This document shows positions 1 to 7,510 of a stretch of 20,101 nt of DNA, piece by piece. The first letter of the stretch is position 1. Every line of letters starts with the position of its first letter. The notes under the pieces are model-generated. The model was not told the origin of the DNA and searched no databases. It saw only the letters and a list, made by a program, of their open reading frames with translations. Source of the DNA: Pontimonas sp964350865 (GTDB lineage Bacteria; Actinomycetota; Actinomycetes; Actinomycetales; Microbacteriaceae); NCBI GenBank assembly GCA_964350865.1, contig CAYGLJ010000016.1, forward strand, positions 1 through 20,101, written 5' to 3'. The position numbers and the translations under genes are program-made.

Positions 1-1049
1 ACAACCCGCTGTCTCTCTCGCCGGTCTCCAAAGTAGCCGTCTTACTCGTCGATGGTTTGGGGGCCCAGAACCTTGAGGGCCGTCGGGGGCACGCCCGATG
101 GCTGACCGAGAAGTGGCGACAGCGTTCTGTTGTCGGGGACTCTGGGTTTCCCTCAACGACAGCATCTGCGCTCGCGTCCCTCACAACCGGTAAGAGTCCT
201 GGCGAGCATGGGATTGTCGGTTATACGATCCGCGACCCTTCCTCTGGCGTTCTGATTAATCACCTCAAGGAATGGGAGCCTCACGTCAACCCTGCTCAGT
301 GGCAACGCTCTCGAACCATTTTTGAGCAGGCTCACGCCGAGGGAATTCCTTCACTCTCGATGGGGGAGCGCCGTTTCGCGGGAACTGGTTTCACTCAGGC
401 TGTCTGGCGCGGAGCCACCTTCGTTGGTACTGACTCTTTGGATGAGCAGTTCACCCGGATGCGTGAGTTCTTTGACGAAAATGATCGCGGTGTGGCGTAC
501 CTCTATTGGCCTGCCCTTGATCGCACCGGGCACTCCTCTGGTGTCGGATCGGATGCCTGGATTCGTCGACTGGAGGACCTTGATCAGCAGCTTCGGGTGC
601 TCGACTCTCTCCTTCGTGACGATGAGGGACTCGTTATCACCGCTGATCACGGCATGGTGGACGTTCAGGATGACCGAAAACTCATGGTCAGCGAAGACTC
701 GGCCTTGCTTCATTCGGTAGCGGCGTGGGGTGGTGAGCCACGAGTCGCGCAACTCTATGTGGACACCCCAGCAGCAGCTGAAGACGTTGCCGTTCGGTGG
801 CGGGAAACCCTGGGTGATGACGCTCTCGTTCTGACACGAACCCAAGCAGTCGAGGAGGGGCTATTCGGTGAGGTGTCCGCCGATGTCCTCCCCAGGATCG
901 GTGATGTGCTCGTGCTGGCGCTCACGGACCGAGTGTTTTATCGCTCGGAGGTTGCCTCGCCACAATCGATGCGAATGCGAGGTCAACACGGTTCGGTGAC
1001 CTCCGCCGAGCGAGAAATTCCTGTTATCCCGCTCGGAGCGTGGAACTAG
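1..1049 (+). CDS. Alkaline phosphatase-superfamily phosphodiesterase/nucleotide pyrophosphatase, 5'-truncated
   Basis: The frame is open from the first base, so the start lies upstream of the window; 348 residues are visible, reading in frame from base 3. The visible N-terminus has the metal-binding KVAVLLVDGLG strand. It is followed by the nucleophile region PSTTASALASLTTG, then GEHGIVGY, PALDRTGHSSG and VITADHGM, which together give the Asp/His metal ligands of the type I phosphodiesterase/nucleotide pyrophosphatase family (PF01663). Such enzymes hydrolyse phosphodiester or pyrophosphate bonds with two zinc ions; the substrate here cannot be told. A TTG at base 57 could be taken as a start but would remove the conserved DGLG metal site, so I reject it. 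The TAG stop overlaps the stop of the opposing sepH gene in a shared CTAG. Confidence 0.88.
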   Translation, partial: NPLSLSPVSKVAVLLVDGLGAQNLEGRRGHARWLTEKWRQRSVVGDSGFPSTTASALASLTTGKSPGEHGIVGYTIRDPSSGVLINHLKEWEPHVNPAQWQRSRTIFEQAHAEGIPSLSMGERRFAGTGFTQAVWRGATFVGTDSLDEQFTRMREFFDENDRGVAYLYWPALDRTGHSSGVGSDAWIRRLEDLDQQLRVLDSLLRDDEGLVITADHGMVDVQDDRKLMVSEDSALLHSVAAWGGEPRVAQLYVDTPAAAEDVAVRWRETLGDDALVLTRTQAVEEGLFGEVSADVLPRIGDVLVLALTDRVFYRSEVASPQSMRMRGQHGSVTSAEREIPVIPLGAWN

Positions 1050-2020
1050 GCAGGATCGTCGTCGCTCCTGGCGCCAAAAACGATGTCGTCCCAACTGGGC
1101 ATCTCCGGCCGCTTCTTCTTGGGCGGCGTAGGGTCTGGGTCATCATCATCGTCAGGGCTGAGGCCCCCAATCGGTGTCACGGAGGCATCACCAGAATCAT
1201 CCTCGACCAGGCGAATTCCGCCCGTCGCCGGGTGAGCGCTCCTCGAGTCCTCGTCCGAGGCAGGAGCCGGTTCTCGCTCGCCCCGTTTGCGCCTCAGGAC
1301 CTCCAACAGATCTGCCGTGTCGGCCATTCGCCCATCGTCTTCCGATCGACCGTACGGTACCGGCTCCAGCAGAGGACCCGTCTCGCCGAGGTCTGAATCT
1401 TCAAAGATCTCCGAGTCAAATCGCTCCGGCTCGCTGGGAGAAGGGGCCACGGCGCTGAGTTTGGGGATCAGAGTGGTCGGCATGGGTTCGTGACGAGAGA
1501 GGACCGTGGCGTCGTCATTGAGAGGTTCCAAAACGTGTTTGCGCTGATGAAAAGACCATCGGGCGGTGTGCTCAACCTCGCCCTCCTGGAACGTCAGTTC
1601 GAGCAGCCACCCCGTTTCTTCCTTCCAAGCACTCCACTGCTCTTCTGCGGCTGAAATTTCTTCGAGACGCTCACGAACCGACGTCCCGAATGACATCTCG
1701 TCTCCGCTACGAGTCGTCACCGGCACCGCAAGGGCTTGGTCAACGATGAAGCGTCGCTCTGCAATGACAGCGCCCTCAAACTTTTCGATGTAGGAAACGT
1801 CCTCACCGGTCAGATCGGCAACTTGCTGCGCGGTCAGACCGCGGCGTATGTGGGCCTGAATGTCCTTGGGGCTGACGCGGTGTGTGACGGAGTCAGAAGA
1901 GGACTTCTTGCGGAGAGCATCACGGAGAGCGTCATTGACCGGGACAAAGTACCGGTGACCGTCCTCAGAGACCAAGACGAGCATGTCGTTTTCGACCCCG
2001 ACGACAGTGAGTGTGGTCAT
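1046..2020 (-). CDS. sepH: Septation protein SepH (DUF3071)
   Basis: A 324-residue protein. Residues 1-170 match the DUF3071 domain of SepH, including a helix-turn-helix-like stretch at about 50-95 (SPKDIQAHIRRGLTAQQVADLTGEDVSYIEKFEG, split here only for description) and a region rich in Trp around 129-160. Residues 180-300 are acidic and low in complexity. The C-terminus carries the conserved short tail PSWDDIVFG at about 308-316. SepH is known in Streptomyces and Mycobacterium to bind FtsZ and promote filament assembly at division sites. The ATG at 2018-2020 has a G-rich stretch (AAGGGGGG) about ten bases upstream. It diverges from the DUF4193 gene and meets the phosphodiesterase gene tail to tail. 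Identification rests on family recognition and is strong; the FtsZ role in this organism is inferred. Confidence 0.9.
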   Translation of the reverse strand: MTTLTVVGVENDMLVLVSEDGHRYFVPVNDALRDALRKKSSSDSVTHRVSPKDIQAHIRRGLTAQQVADLTGEDVSYIEKFEGAVIAERRFIVDQALAVPVTTRSGDEMSFGTSVRERLEEISAAEEQWSAWKEETGWLLELTFQEGEVEHTARWSFHQRKHVLEPLNDDATVLSRHEPMPTTLIPKLSAVAPSPSEPERFDSEIFEDSDLGETGPLLEPVPYGRSEDDGRMADTADLLEVLRRKRGEREPAPASDEDSRSAHPATGGIRLVEDDSGDASVTPIGGLSPDDDDDPDPTPPKKKRPEMPSWDDIVFGARSDDDPA

Positions 2021-2234
2021 TGTCTGTACACCCCCCTTATTCGTACTGCCCTTAGCTTGTCACGCCATCGACCTAGATTTCAGAATATTCCCGGGTGTGG
2101 CGTCGCGTTATGTCGGGGCTTCGGGCTACTCTGTAGCGCGGTTGTGGGCCACGGTTTGCGGTTTACCTGCTTTATCAGGCAAACTATCGCCGTCTTTCCC
2201 CACCACCCCAGCACTGAGGGAGTGAATTACCACC
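2021..2234. promoter_or_regulatory. Divergent intergenic region between sepH and the DUF4193 gene
   Basis: These 214 bases must hold the promoters of both sepH (-) and the DUF4193 gene (+). I see no gene or RNA in it. It contains an AT-rich GAATATTC palindrome at 2083-2090, a direct repeat GGTTTgcGGTTT at about 2153-2164, and an imperfect palindrome at 2162-2183. A TACTCT at 2127-2132 could be a -10 box for the + strand gene, but no convincing -35 accompanies it. The DUF4193 ribosome site is probably GAGGGAG at 2216-2222, with rather long spacing of 12 bases. Confidence 0.5.
2162..2183. repeat. Imperfect palindrome upstream of the DUF4193 gene
   Basis: TTTACCTG at 2162-2169 and CAGGCAAA at 2176-2183 are inverted with one mismatch, around a 6-base spacer. 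It ends 51 bases before the ATG. It could be an operator for a regulator of the DUF4193 gene or a small hairpin in its leader; I know no regulator with this exact site. Confidence 0.35.
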
Positions 2235-2528
2235 ATGGCAACGGATTACGACGCCCCACGCAAGACTGAAGAAGACACTGAGTCCATCCAGGCGTTGCAA
2301 GAACGTGTACCAGACAAGCTTTCAGGTGTCGTCGACGCAGAGGATGCCGACAACTTGGGCTCCCTTGAGCTGGCTGGACAGGACCTCGCCAACGTCGAGC
2401 TTGATGTGGTTGTGCTTCCGCCGCAGGCGGACGAGTTCACCTGCGTGGAGTGCTTCCTCGTGAAGCATCGGTCTCAGGTCGATCACGAGACCAAACTAGG
2501 TTCCGTGTGCCAGGAGTGTTCTCGCTAG
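2235..2528 (+). CDS. DUF4193 family protein with a C-terminal four-cysteine zinc-ribbon-like motif
   Basis: A 97-residue acidic protein whose N-terminus MATDYDAPR and C-terminus are typical of DUF4193, a small family conserved in actinobacteria without a known function. Residues 1-62 are strongly acidic and probably flexible. The last third holds C70-x2-C73 and C92-x2-C95, an arrangement that looks like a structural zinc site (inference from spacing only). The ATG at 2235 is the only start that fits the family N-terminus. The gene stands alone between divergent sepH and convergent DUF3093; its TAG stop shares CTAG with the opposing stop. In related actinobacteria this gene commonly sits beside DUF3093 and dut, as here. 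No enzyme motif is visible, so a binding or regulatory role is more likely than catalysis. Confidence 0.88.
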   Translation: MATDYDAPRKTEEDTESIQALQERVPDKLSGVVDAEDADNLGSLELAGQDLANVELDVVVLPPQADEFTCVECFLVKHRSQVDHETKLGSVCQECSR

Positions 2529-2959
2529 CTTTTTCCGAGGGCTCTGATGAGCTCTTCTGGGTTGCGGGTCGATACGAGCCAGTACGGAGCAGGATCTTCG
2601 GGGTCGTCGACCGTAATCTTCACCACGGCGTCAATCCATGGGCTGAGTGTCAGCCACGCGAGCCCGTGAGCTCCTGGCCCCTTCTCGTGCCTCGCGCCCT
2701 CGCCAAGGAAGGCGCTAACCTCTCCGATGTAGCGATACTCCAGCATGGCATTGCCGACCTGGAGTGACCCCTCACTGACGGTTATTACCGGGGAGAATAG
2801 CCAGAGTATCCCCACGGCGCCAGCCCACATGGCGAGTCCAGCGACTAGTCCGACGAGAGCGTTCAGAGGCAAAAAAATGAGCATCGTGGCGGGAATGACG
2901 AGAGCTACGGCCAACACCATCCACCAACTGGGTGAGAGCCGTTCTCGGTAGGAGGACAT
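2525..2959 (-). CDS. DUF3093 family membrane protein
   Basis: I place the start at the ATG at 2957-2959 (MSSYRERLSPSWW), giving 144 residues, the usual size of the family. The longer open frame to 3040 would run through the opposing dut start and has an unconserved N-terminus. Residues about 13-33 and 37-56 form two hydrophobic segments (WMVLAVALVIPATMLIFLPL and LVGLVAGLAMWAGAVGILWL), followed by a soluble domain of about 90 residues ending in PYWLVSTRNPEELIRALGKS. That layout is typical of DUF3093, an actinobacterial family of unknown function. It diverges from dut over only 31 bases and converges on the DUF4193 gene with a CTAG overlap. An AGGA lies two bases from the start, a poor ribosome site by spacing. 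Confidence 0.85.
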   Translation of the reverse strand: MSSYRERLSPSWWMVLAVALVIPATMLIFLPLNALVGLVAGLAMWAGAVGILWLFSPVITVSEGSLQVGNAMLEYRYIGEVSAFLGEGARHEKGPGAHGLAWLTLSPWIDAVVKITVDDPEDPAPYWLVSTRNPEELIRALGKS

Positions 2960-2990
2960 AGTCCTATTGCACCACGTATACCCTGGAGGA
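2960..2990. promoter_or_regulatory. Compact divergent promoter region between the DUF3093 gene and dut
   Basis: Only 31 bases separate two divergent start codons. On the + strand TACCCT (2979-2984) lies exactly six bases before the dut ATG. On the - strand TATACG (bases 2981-2976) lies 16 bases before the DUF3093 ATG. The two candidate -10 boxes meet at the palindrome GTATAC (2976-2981), so each promoter's upstream part falls inside the other gene's start region. Promoter calls are by eye. Confidence 0.5.
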
Positions 2991-3440
2991 ATGACGCACG
3001 AGCTCACTCCTGAGGTATTAGTTTCCGGTGTCGAGCCCACCTATGCGCACCCCGGTGATGCGGGCGCGGACCTCCGCGCAGCGTCAGCGCACGTCCTCCA
3101 ACCGGGCGAGCGTGCGCTCGTGCCTACAGGCACCTCGATAGCTCTTCCGCACGGTTTTGTGGCCTATGTCATGCCCCGCAGTGGGCTTGCCCTGCGGAAT
3201 GGGGTTGGGCTTGTCAATGCACCAGGGGTAATTGACGCAGGGTATCGAGGAGAGATTTCCGTCATCCTGATCAACCATGATCCCCGCGAGAGCTTTAGCA
3301 TTGAAGAGGGCGATCGCATCGCTCAGCTTGTGATCTCGCCTGTGGCGAGAGCTACCTTTCAGCCAGTTACTACCCTGCCGGGGACCCAGCGCGACACCGG
3401 TGGCTTCGGTTCTACAGGTGTTCAAGGAGAGAAAGCGTGA
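2991..3440 (+). CDS. dut: dUTP diphosphatase (dUTPase)
   Basis: Hydrolyses dUTP to dUMP and pyrophosphate, keeping uracil out of DNA and feeding thymidylate synthesis. The 149-residue protein has all five trimeric-dUTPase motifs: HPGDAGADLRA (20-30), PRSGLAL (62-68), GVIDAGYRGEI (79-89, with catalytic Asp82), GDRIAQLV (107-114) and the C-terminal RDTGGFGSTG (134-143). I chose ATG 2991 over the upstream TTG at 2967 because the family begins close to the first strand and because a TANNNT box sits exactly six bases before this ATG. GGAGGA also directly abuts the ATG, too close for a normal Shine-Dalgarno site, so a leaderless transcript is plausible. The stop overlaps the next start by four bases (GTGA), indicating coupling to the DUF3710 gene. 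Confidence 0.96.
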   Translation: MTHELTPEVLVSGVEPTYAHPGDAGADLRAASAHVLQPGERALVPTGTSIALPHGFVAYVMPRSGLALRNGVGLVNAPGVIDAGYRGEISVILINHDPRESFSIEEGDRIAQLVISPVARATFQPVTTLPGTQRDTGGFGSTGVQGEKA

Positions 3441-4060
3441 CCGATACTTCAACGACGCTCACCGGAGGCGATGAGGAGTACCCCAAATCCGCACCAATCG
3501 ATCGCGAGATTAACGGGCCTCTCGATGAAACCGAGGCTGGAGCAATCCGGCCGTCGGTCGACCTGGGTGCATTGCGAATTGAACCTAAGCGGGGGATGCA
3601 GCTTCGATTGGAAATCGACAAAACGAACAATCGGGTAATCGCCGTCACGCTGGAGCATGACGGCTCAACAGTGCAACTACAGCCGTTTGCTGCTCCGCGC
3701 TCGAGCGGCCTGTGGCATGGGATTCGTGCCCAAATTATGGAGCAAGTTCGTAAGCAGGGAGGGACGGTATCGGAGACGGAGGGTCCCTTCGGCCCTGAGG
3801 TTTCCGCAACCGTTCCGGTGCAGACTGGTGGCTCTTTCGGAAGTCGCAACGTGCGATTTGTGGGCATCGATGGACCGAGGTGGTTCTTGCGGGCCGTCAT
3901 AGGCGGGCCCGCTGCAACAAGCCCAGAGGCGGCAGACATCATTCACTCCATGATTCGCCGGGTGGTCGTTGTGCGCGGGAACACACCTCTTCCTCCGAGA
4001 GATTTGTTGCCGTTGCGTGTGCCACCGACAGGGGAGACCCCCGTCGTCGCGGGGGCGTAA
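3437..4060 (+). CDS. DUF3710 domain-containing protein
   Basis: A 207-residue protein starting at GTG 3437 with a good ribosome site (AAGGAGA at 3424-3430) inside the end of dut. Residues 1-40 are acidic and probably disordered. From about 42 (DLGALRIEP) to 195 it matches DUF3710, including PFAAPRSSGLWHGIR (83-97), GPFGPEV and DGPRWFLRAVIGGPAA (149-164). This family is conserved in actinobacteria beside dut and DUF3159 and has no established function. It has no signal peptide or membrane segment, so it is likely cytoplasmic. The four-base overlap with dut and two-base gap to the DUF3159 gene make a dut-DUF3710-DUF3159 operon. Confidence 0.88.
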   Translation: MTDTSTTLTGGDEEYPKSAPIDREINGPLDETEAGAIRPSVDLGALRIEPKRGMQLRLEIDKTNNRVIAVTLEHDGSTVQLQPFAAPRSSGLWHGIRAQIMEQVRKQGGTVSETEGPFGPEVSATVPVQTGGSFGSRNVRFVGIDGPRWFLRAVIGGPAATSPEAADIIHSMIRRVVVVRGNTPLPPRDLLPLRVPPTGETPVVAGA

Positions 4061-4062
4061 AC

Positions 4063-4749
4063 GTGGATAAGGCGCTCCCAGAGAAATCCCGCAGTGCTGC
4101 TTTTACAGGGAACGGGCTAGGGGCGCTTACCCCCGGTGAAACTCCCACTATCGATGCTCTGTGGAACGCGGTAGGGAAGACACGGGGTTTGGTGGAGTCC
4201 TTGGCCCCAGGACTTGGCTTCCTCATCACCTACACCGTGACAGGCGAATTAGTGCCCTCTGTGACGGCGCCCGTCGCGCTGTCCATCATGTTCATTTTCG
4301 TCCGTCTTGTGCAAAAAACAGGCGTGCTCCCGGCCGTCGCGGGTCTGGTCGGAATCGTAGCTTCCGCAGGAATCGCATTGTGGTCCGGGAGAGCGGAGGA
4401 CAACTTCTTGCTGGGTTTTGGTGCCAACGCGCTGTGGCTGACTGTGCTGCTGATCTCGCTCGTCATTCGCCGACCGCTCCTGGGCTATCTTGCAGGATCA
4501 CTAGCGGGCGACCCGAAATGGCGGGAGCAGCCCGGAACCAGACACATTGCTCTTGTCTCAACCTGGTTCTGGGCTGGCCTATTTGCCCTGCGCCTGATGG
4601 TGCAGGTGCCGCTCTATCTGGCTGCCTCGATCAGCGCCCTCGCCGCCACGAAATTGATTATGGGATTGCCGCTGTACGCGGCCTGGTTGTGGGTTACCTG
4701 GCTCCTGTATCGCTCGGTCTACAGCTCCAGTGCCAGCTCATCGCGGTGA
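4063..4749 (+). CDS. DUF3159 family integral membrane protein
   Basis: I place the start at GTG 4063, two bases after the DUF3710 stop and behind a GGGGGC ribosome-like site, giving 228 residues. A longer open frame from 3880 would overlap DUF3710 and is arginine-rich junk. After a soluble N-terminus of about 40 residues there are roughly five or six hydrophobic segments: about 45-62, 64-84, 87-106, 119-139, 161-186 and 195-216. The loop VRLVQKTGVLPAVAGLVGI and the VIRRPLLGYLAGSLAGDPKWR segment are characteristic of DUF3159. The family is actinobacterial and uncharacterised; a transport role is sometimes guessed but nothing in the sequence shows it. It is followed by acnA after 54 bases that carry a palindrome. 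Confidence 0.86.
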   Translation: MDKALPEKSRSAAFTGNGLGALTPGETPTIDALWNAVGKTRGLVESLAPGLGFLITYTVTGELVPSVTAPVALSIMFIFVRLVQKTGVLPAVAGLVGIVASAGIALWSGRAEDNFLLGFGANALWLTVLLISLVIRRPLLGYLAGSLAGDPKWREQPGTRHIALVSTWFWAGLFALRLMVQVPLYLAASISALAATKLIMGLPLYAAWLWVTWLLYRSVYSSSASSSR

Positions 4750-4756
4750 TAGTATT

Positions 4757-4774
4757 TATCTTGATGTAAAGATA
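4757..4774. promoter_or_regulatory. Inverted repeat TATCTTGATGTAAAGATA upstream of acnA, probable operator
   Basis: Perfect 6-base arms TATCTT and AAGATA lie around GATGTA, in the 54-base gap between the DUF3159 stop and the acnA start. Treated as a TCTTGA-type operator it has one off-symmetry base. It ends 29 bases before the GTG, a position where a bound regulator would block RNA polymerase. The candidate -10 elements in this gap (for example TATCTT, TAAAGAT) fall inside it. The regulator is unknown; it does not look like the corynebacterial AcnR site. Confidence 0.55.
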
Positions 4775-4803
4775 CCGCGCGCAGCGGCTGGTGAGGAGTA
4801 ATC

Positions 4804-7494
4804 GTGAGTTCACTGAACAGTTTTCAGGCAAAGGACACCCTGGCGGTCGGAGATCGTCAGTATGAAATCTTCCGCACTGACGCTGTCGAAGGCCACGAGA
4901 CACTGCCCTTTAGCTTGAAGGTGCTGCTGGAAAACCTGTTGCGCACCGAAGACGGTGCGAACATCACCAAGGAGCAAATTCAGGCACTCGGCAGCTGGGA
5001 TGCGGCGGCGGAACCTTCAACGGAAATCCAGTTCACTCCCGCCCGCGTTGTGCTCCAAGACTTCACCGGTGTTCCTTGCATTGTTGATCTGGCCACCATG
5101 CGTGAAGCAATCGTGGATCTTGGCGGCGACCCCAATAAGGTCAACCCGCTCTCTCCCGCTGAGCTCGTGATTGATCACTCGGTCATTGCCGACCTCTTCG
5201 GCCAGCCAGATTCATTTGAGCGCAATGTCGACATTGAATATGAGCGCAATGGTGAGCGTTACCAGTTCTTGCGGTGGGGCCAAACGGCGTTCAACAACTT
5301 CAAGGTGGTACCTCCGGGCACCGGAATTGTCCACCAGGTCAACATCGAAAACCTTGCAAAGGTGACCTACACCAAGGACATCGACGGGGTCACTCAAGCT
5401 TTCCCCGACACCTGTGTCGGAACCGACTCCCACACAACCATGGTCAATGGACTTGGTGTCCTGGGATGGGGTGTGGGCGGTATTGAGGCAGAAGCCGCGA
5501 TGCTCGGTCAACCAGTATCGATGCTCATTCCTCGGGTCGTTGGTTTCAAGCTGAGCGGTTCCATCCCCACGGGAGTCACCGCTACTGACGTCGTGCTCAC
5601 CATTACTCAGATGCTCCGCGAGCACGGAGTGGTCGGGAAGTTTGTGGAATTTTATGGGGCTGGTGTCACCCAGGTTCCCCTGGCGAACCGTGCGACCATC
5701 GGCAACATGAGTCCTGAGTTTGGGTCGACAGCGGCGATTTTCCCCGTGGATCAGGTGACCTTGGATTACCTGGCGCTGACCGGGCGCACGGCGGATCAAA
5801 TCGCCCTGGTCGAGGCATATTGCAAGGCTCAAGGCCTGTGGCACGACCCGAGCGTTGAGCCACGTTATTCCGAATACATGGAGCTCGACCTCGCCACCGT
5901 AGTCCCCAGTATCGCCGGACCACGTCGACCCCAGGATCGTATTGAGCTCGACCATGCGCGCGAGCAATTCCACAAGGACTTGGAGAACTTCCTCTCTGAG
6001 GAAACCGCTCGGTCTGAGGTCCCAGTGACCCGCGGTAGCGATACTTTCGAGATCGCGAACGGTGCGGTGACTATTGCCGCCATCACGTCGTGCACGAACA
6101 CCTCTAACCCTTCGGTCATGCTGGCGGCGGGACTTCTCGCGAGGAACGCAGCGGTGAAAGGTCTGAAGTCAAAGCCCTGGGTGAAGACCACACTTGCCCC
6201 GGGGTCCAAAGTAGTGACCGATTATTACGAAAAAGCCGGCCTGATGGACGACCTCGAGGCGTTGGGTTTTTATTTGGTGGGCTATGGGTGCACCACGTGT
6301 ATCGGAAACTCTGGTCCGTTGGACGAGGAAATCTCGCAGGCAGTCAATGATCACGACTTGGCCGTTACCGCTGTCCTCTCCGGAAACCGTAACTTCGAGG
6401 GTCGCATCAACCCTGACGTCAAGATGAACTACTTGGCCAGCCCGCCGCTCGTGATTGCGTATGCGCTGGCCGGGACCATGGACTTTGATTTCGAGACTCA
6501 ACCTTTGGGTCAGGATTCCAGCGGGAACGATGTTTTCCTTGCCGACATTTGGCCAGACGCAGCTGAGGTCCAGGCCACGATCGATTCATCGATTGACACT
6601 GAGATGTTCACTAAGCAGTACAAGACCGTGTTCGACGGTGACGAACGCTGGCAATCGCTGCCCACCCCGACGGGTGACACCTTTGAGTGGGATGCACAGT
6701 CCACCTATGTTCGGAAGCCCCCATATTTCGAGGGGATGACCTTAGAGCCGTCAGCGGTTCGCGATATTTCGGGTGCCCGAGTCCTGGCGTTGCTCGGTGA
6801 CTCGGTCACCACCGACCACATCTCGCCGGCAGGCTCGATCAAAGCCGATTCGCCCGCGGGCCGCTACCTGAGCGACCACGGCATCGACCGTCTCGACTTC
6901 AACTCCTATGGCTCCCGTCGCGGAAACCACGAGGTGATGATTCGGGGCACCTTCGCCAACATTCGCCTGAAGAATCTTCTGTTGGACGGCGTCGAGGGCG
7001 GTTTCACGCGCGACTTCACCACGGAGTCAGGGGACCAGACATTCATTTACGACGCCGCCGAAAGCTACCGTGAGGCTGGCGTTCCTCTGGTGATTTTGGC
7101 CGGCAAAGAGTACGGGTCCGGATCCTCTAGGGACTGGGCAGCGAAAGGCACAAACCTCTTGGGTGTGCGAGCGGTTATTGCAGAGAGCTTTGAGCGCATC
7201 CACCGTTCAAATTTGATCGGTATGGGTGTGGTTCCACTCCAGTTCCCTGCGGGACAGAGCGCTTCCTCGCTCGGGCTCGATGGCACTGAGGTGTTCAGCG
7301 TTGAAGGAATCACCCAGCTCAATGATGGCGTGACCCCCTCGACACTTCGGGTGGTGGCTGCACCCAGTGAGCACACAGCACCCGGAAGAGAGCCCGTTAG
7401 TTTTGATGCGGTTGTCCGCATCGACACTCCTGCCGAGGCTGACTACTACCGCAACGGTGGAATTCTGCAGTACGTGTTGAGGTCTTTGCTCTAG
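4804..7494 (+). CDS. acnA: Aconitate hydratase A
   Basis: Converts citrate to isocitrate through cis-aconitate in the TCA cycle, using a [4Fe-4S] cluster. The 896-residue length fits the AcnA/IRP1-type enzyme. Cluster ligands are Cys430 in ITSCTNTSNPSVM and Cys496 and Cys499 in GYGCTTCIGNSG. Other family landmarks are CIVDLATMREA near the N-terminus, DSHTTMVNGLGVLGWGVGGIEAEAAMLGQP, the swivel-domain RGTFANIRLKN, and EYGSGSSRDWAAKG with active-site Ser and Arg. The start is GTG 4804 with GAGGAG at 4793-4798, five bases upstream. It is preceded by a palindromic possible operator at 4757-4774. Downstream, dxs follows after 56 bases that contain their own promoter-like elements, so the two may be separately controlled. 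No residue appears missing. Confidence 0.97.
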   Translation: MSSLNSFQAKDTLAVGDRQYEIFRTDAVEGHETLPFSLKVLLENLLRTEDGANITKEQIQALGSWDAAAEPSTEIQFTPARVVLQDFTGVPCIVDLATMREAIVDLGGDPNKVNPLSPAELVIDHSVIADLFGQPDSFERNVDIEYERNGERYQFLRWGQTAFNNFKVVPPGTGIVHQVNIENLAKVTYTKDIDGVTQAFPDTCVGTDSHTTMVNGLGVLGWGVGGIEAEAAMLGQPVSMLIPRVVGFKLSGSIPTGVTATDVVLTITQMLREHGVVGKFVEFYGAGVTQVPLANRATIGNMSPEFGSTAAIFPVDQVTLDYLALTGRTADQIALVEAYCKAQGLWHDPSVEPRYSEYMELDLATVVPSIAGPRRPQDRIELDHAREQFHKDLENFLSEETARSEVPVTRGSDTFEIANGAVTIAAITSCTNTSNPSVMLAAGLLARNAAVKGLKSKPWVKTTLAPGSKVVTDYYEKAGLMDDLEALGFYLVGYGCTTCIGNSGPLDEEISQAVNDHDLAVTAVLSGNRNFEGRINPDVKMNYLASPPLVIAYALAGTMDFDFETQPLGQDSSGNDVFLADIWPDAAEVQATIDSSIDTEMFTKQYKTVFDGDERWQSLPTPTGDTFEWDAQSTYVRKPPYFEGMTLEPSAVRDISGARVLALLGDSVTTDHISPAGSIKADSPAGRYLSDHGIDRLDFNSYGSRRGNHEVMIRGTFANIRLKNLLLDGVEGGFTRDFTTESGDQTFIYDAAESYREAGVPLVILAGKEYGSGSSRDWAAKGTNLLGVRAVIAESFERIHRSNLIGMGVVPLQFPAGQSASSLGLDGTEVFSVEGITQLNDGVTPSTLRVVAAPSEHTAPGREPVSFDAVVRIDTPAEADYYRNGGILQYVLRSLL

Positions 7495-7510
7495 GCGAGG
7501 TCCCAGTTTT

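Noticed and set aside
2960..3040. Longer DUF3093 start overlapping dut
   Set aside because: The extra 27 residues would cover the dut start and have no family resemblance; 144 residues is the normal length.
3107..3120. CGAGCG-TG-CGCTCG hairpin inside dut
   Set aside because: It is within conserved coding sequence and is explained by codon choice in a GC-rich gene.
3880..4062. N-terminal extension of the DUF3159 gene into DUF3710
   Set aside because: The added residues are arginine-rich with no membrane segment or conservation; GTG 4063 follows the DUF3710 stop directly with a G-rich ribosome-like site.
5212..5973. 253-codon open frame on the - strand inside acnA
   Set aside because: Antisense shadow of aconitase; no motif and no ribosome site seen.
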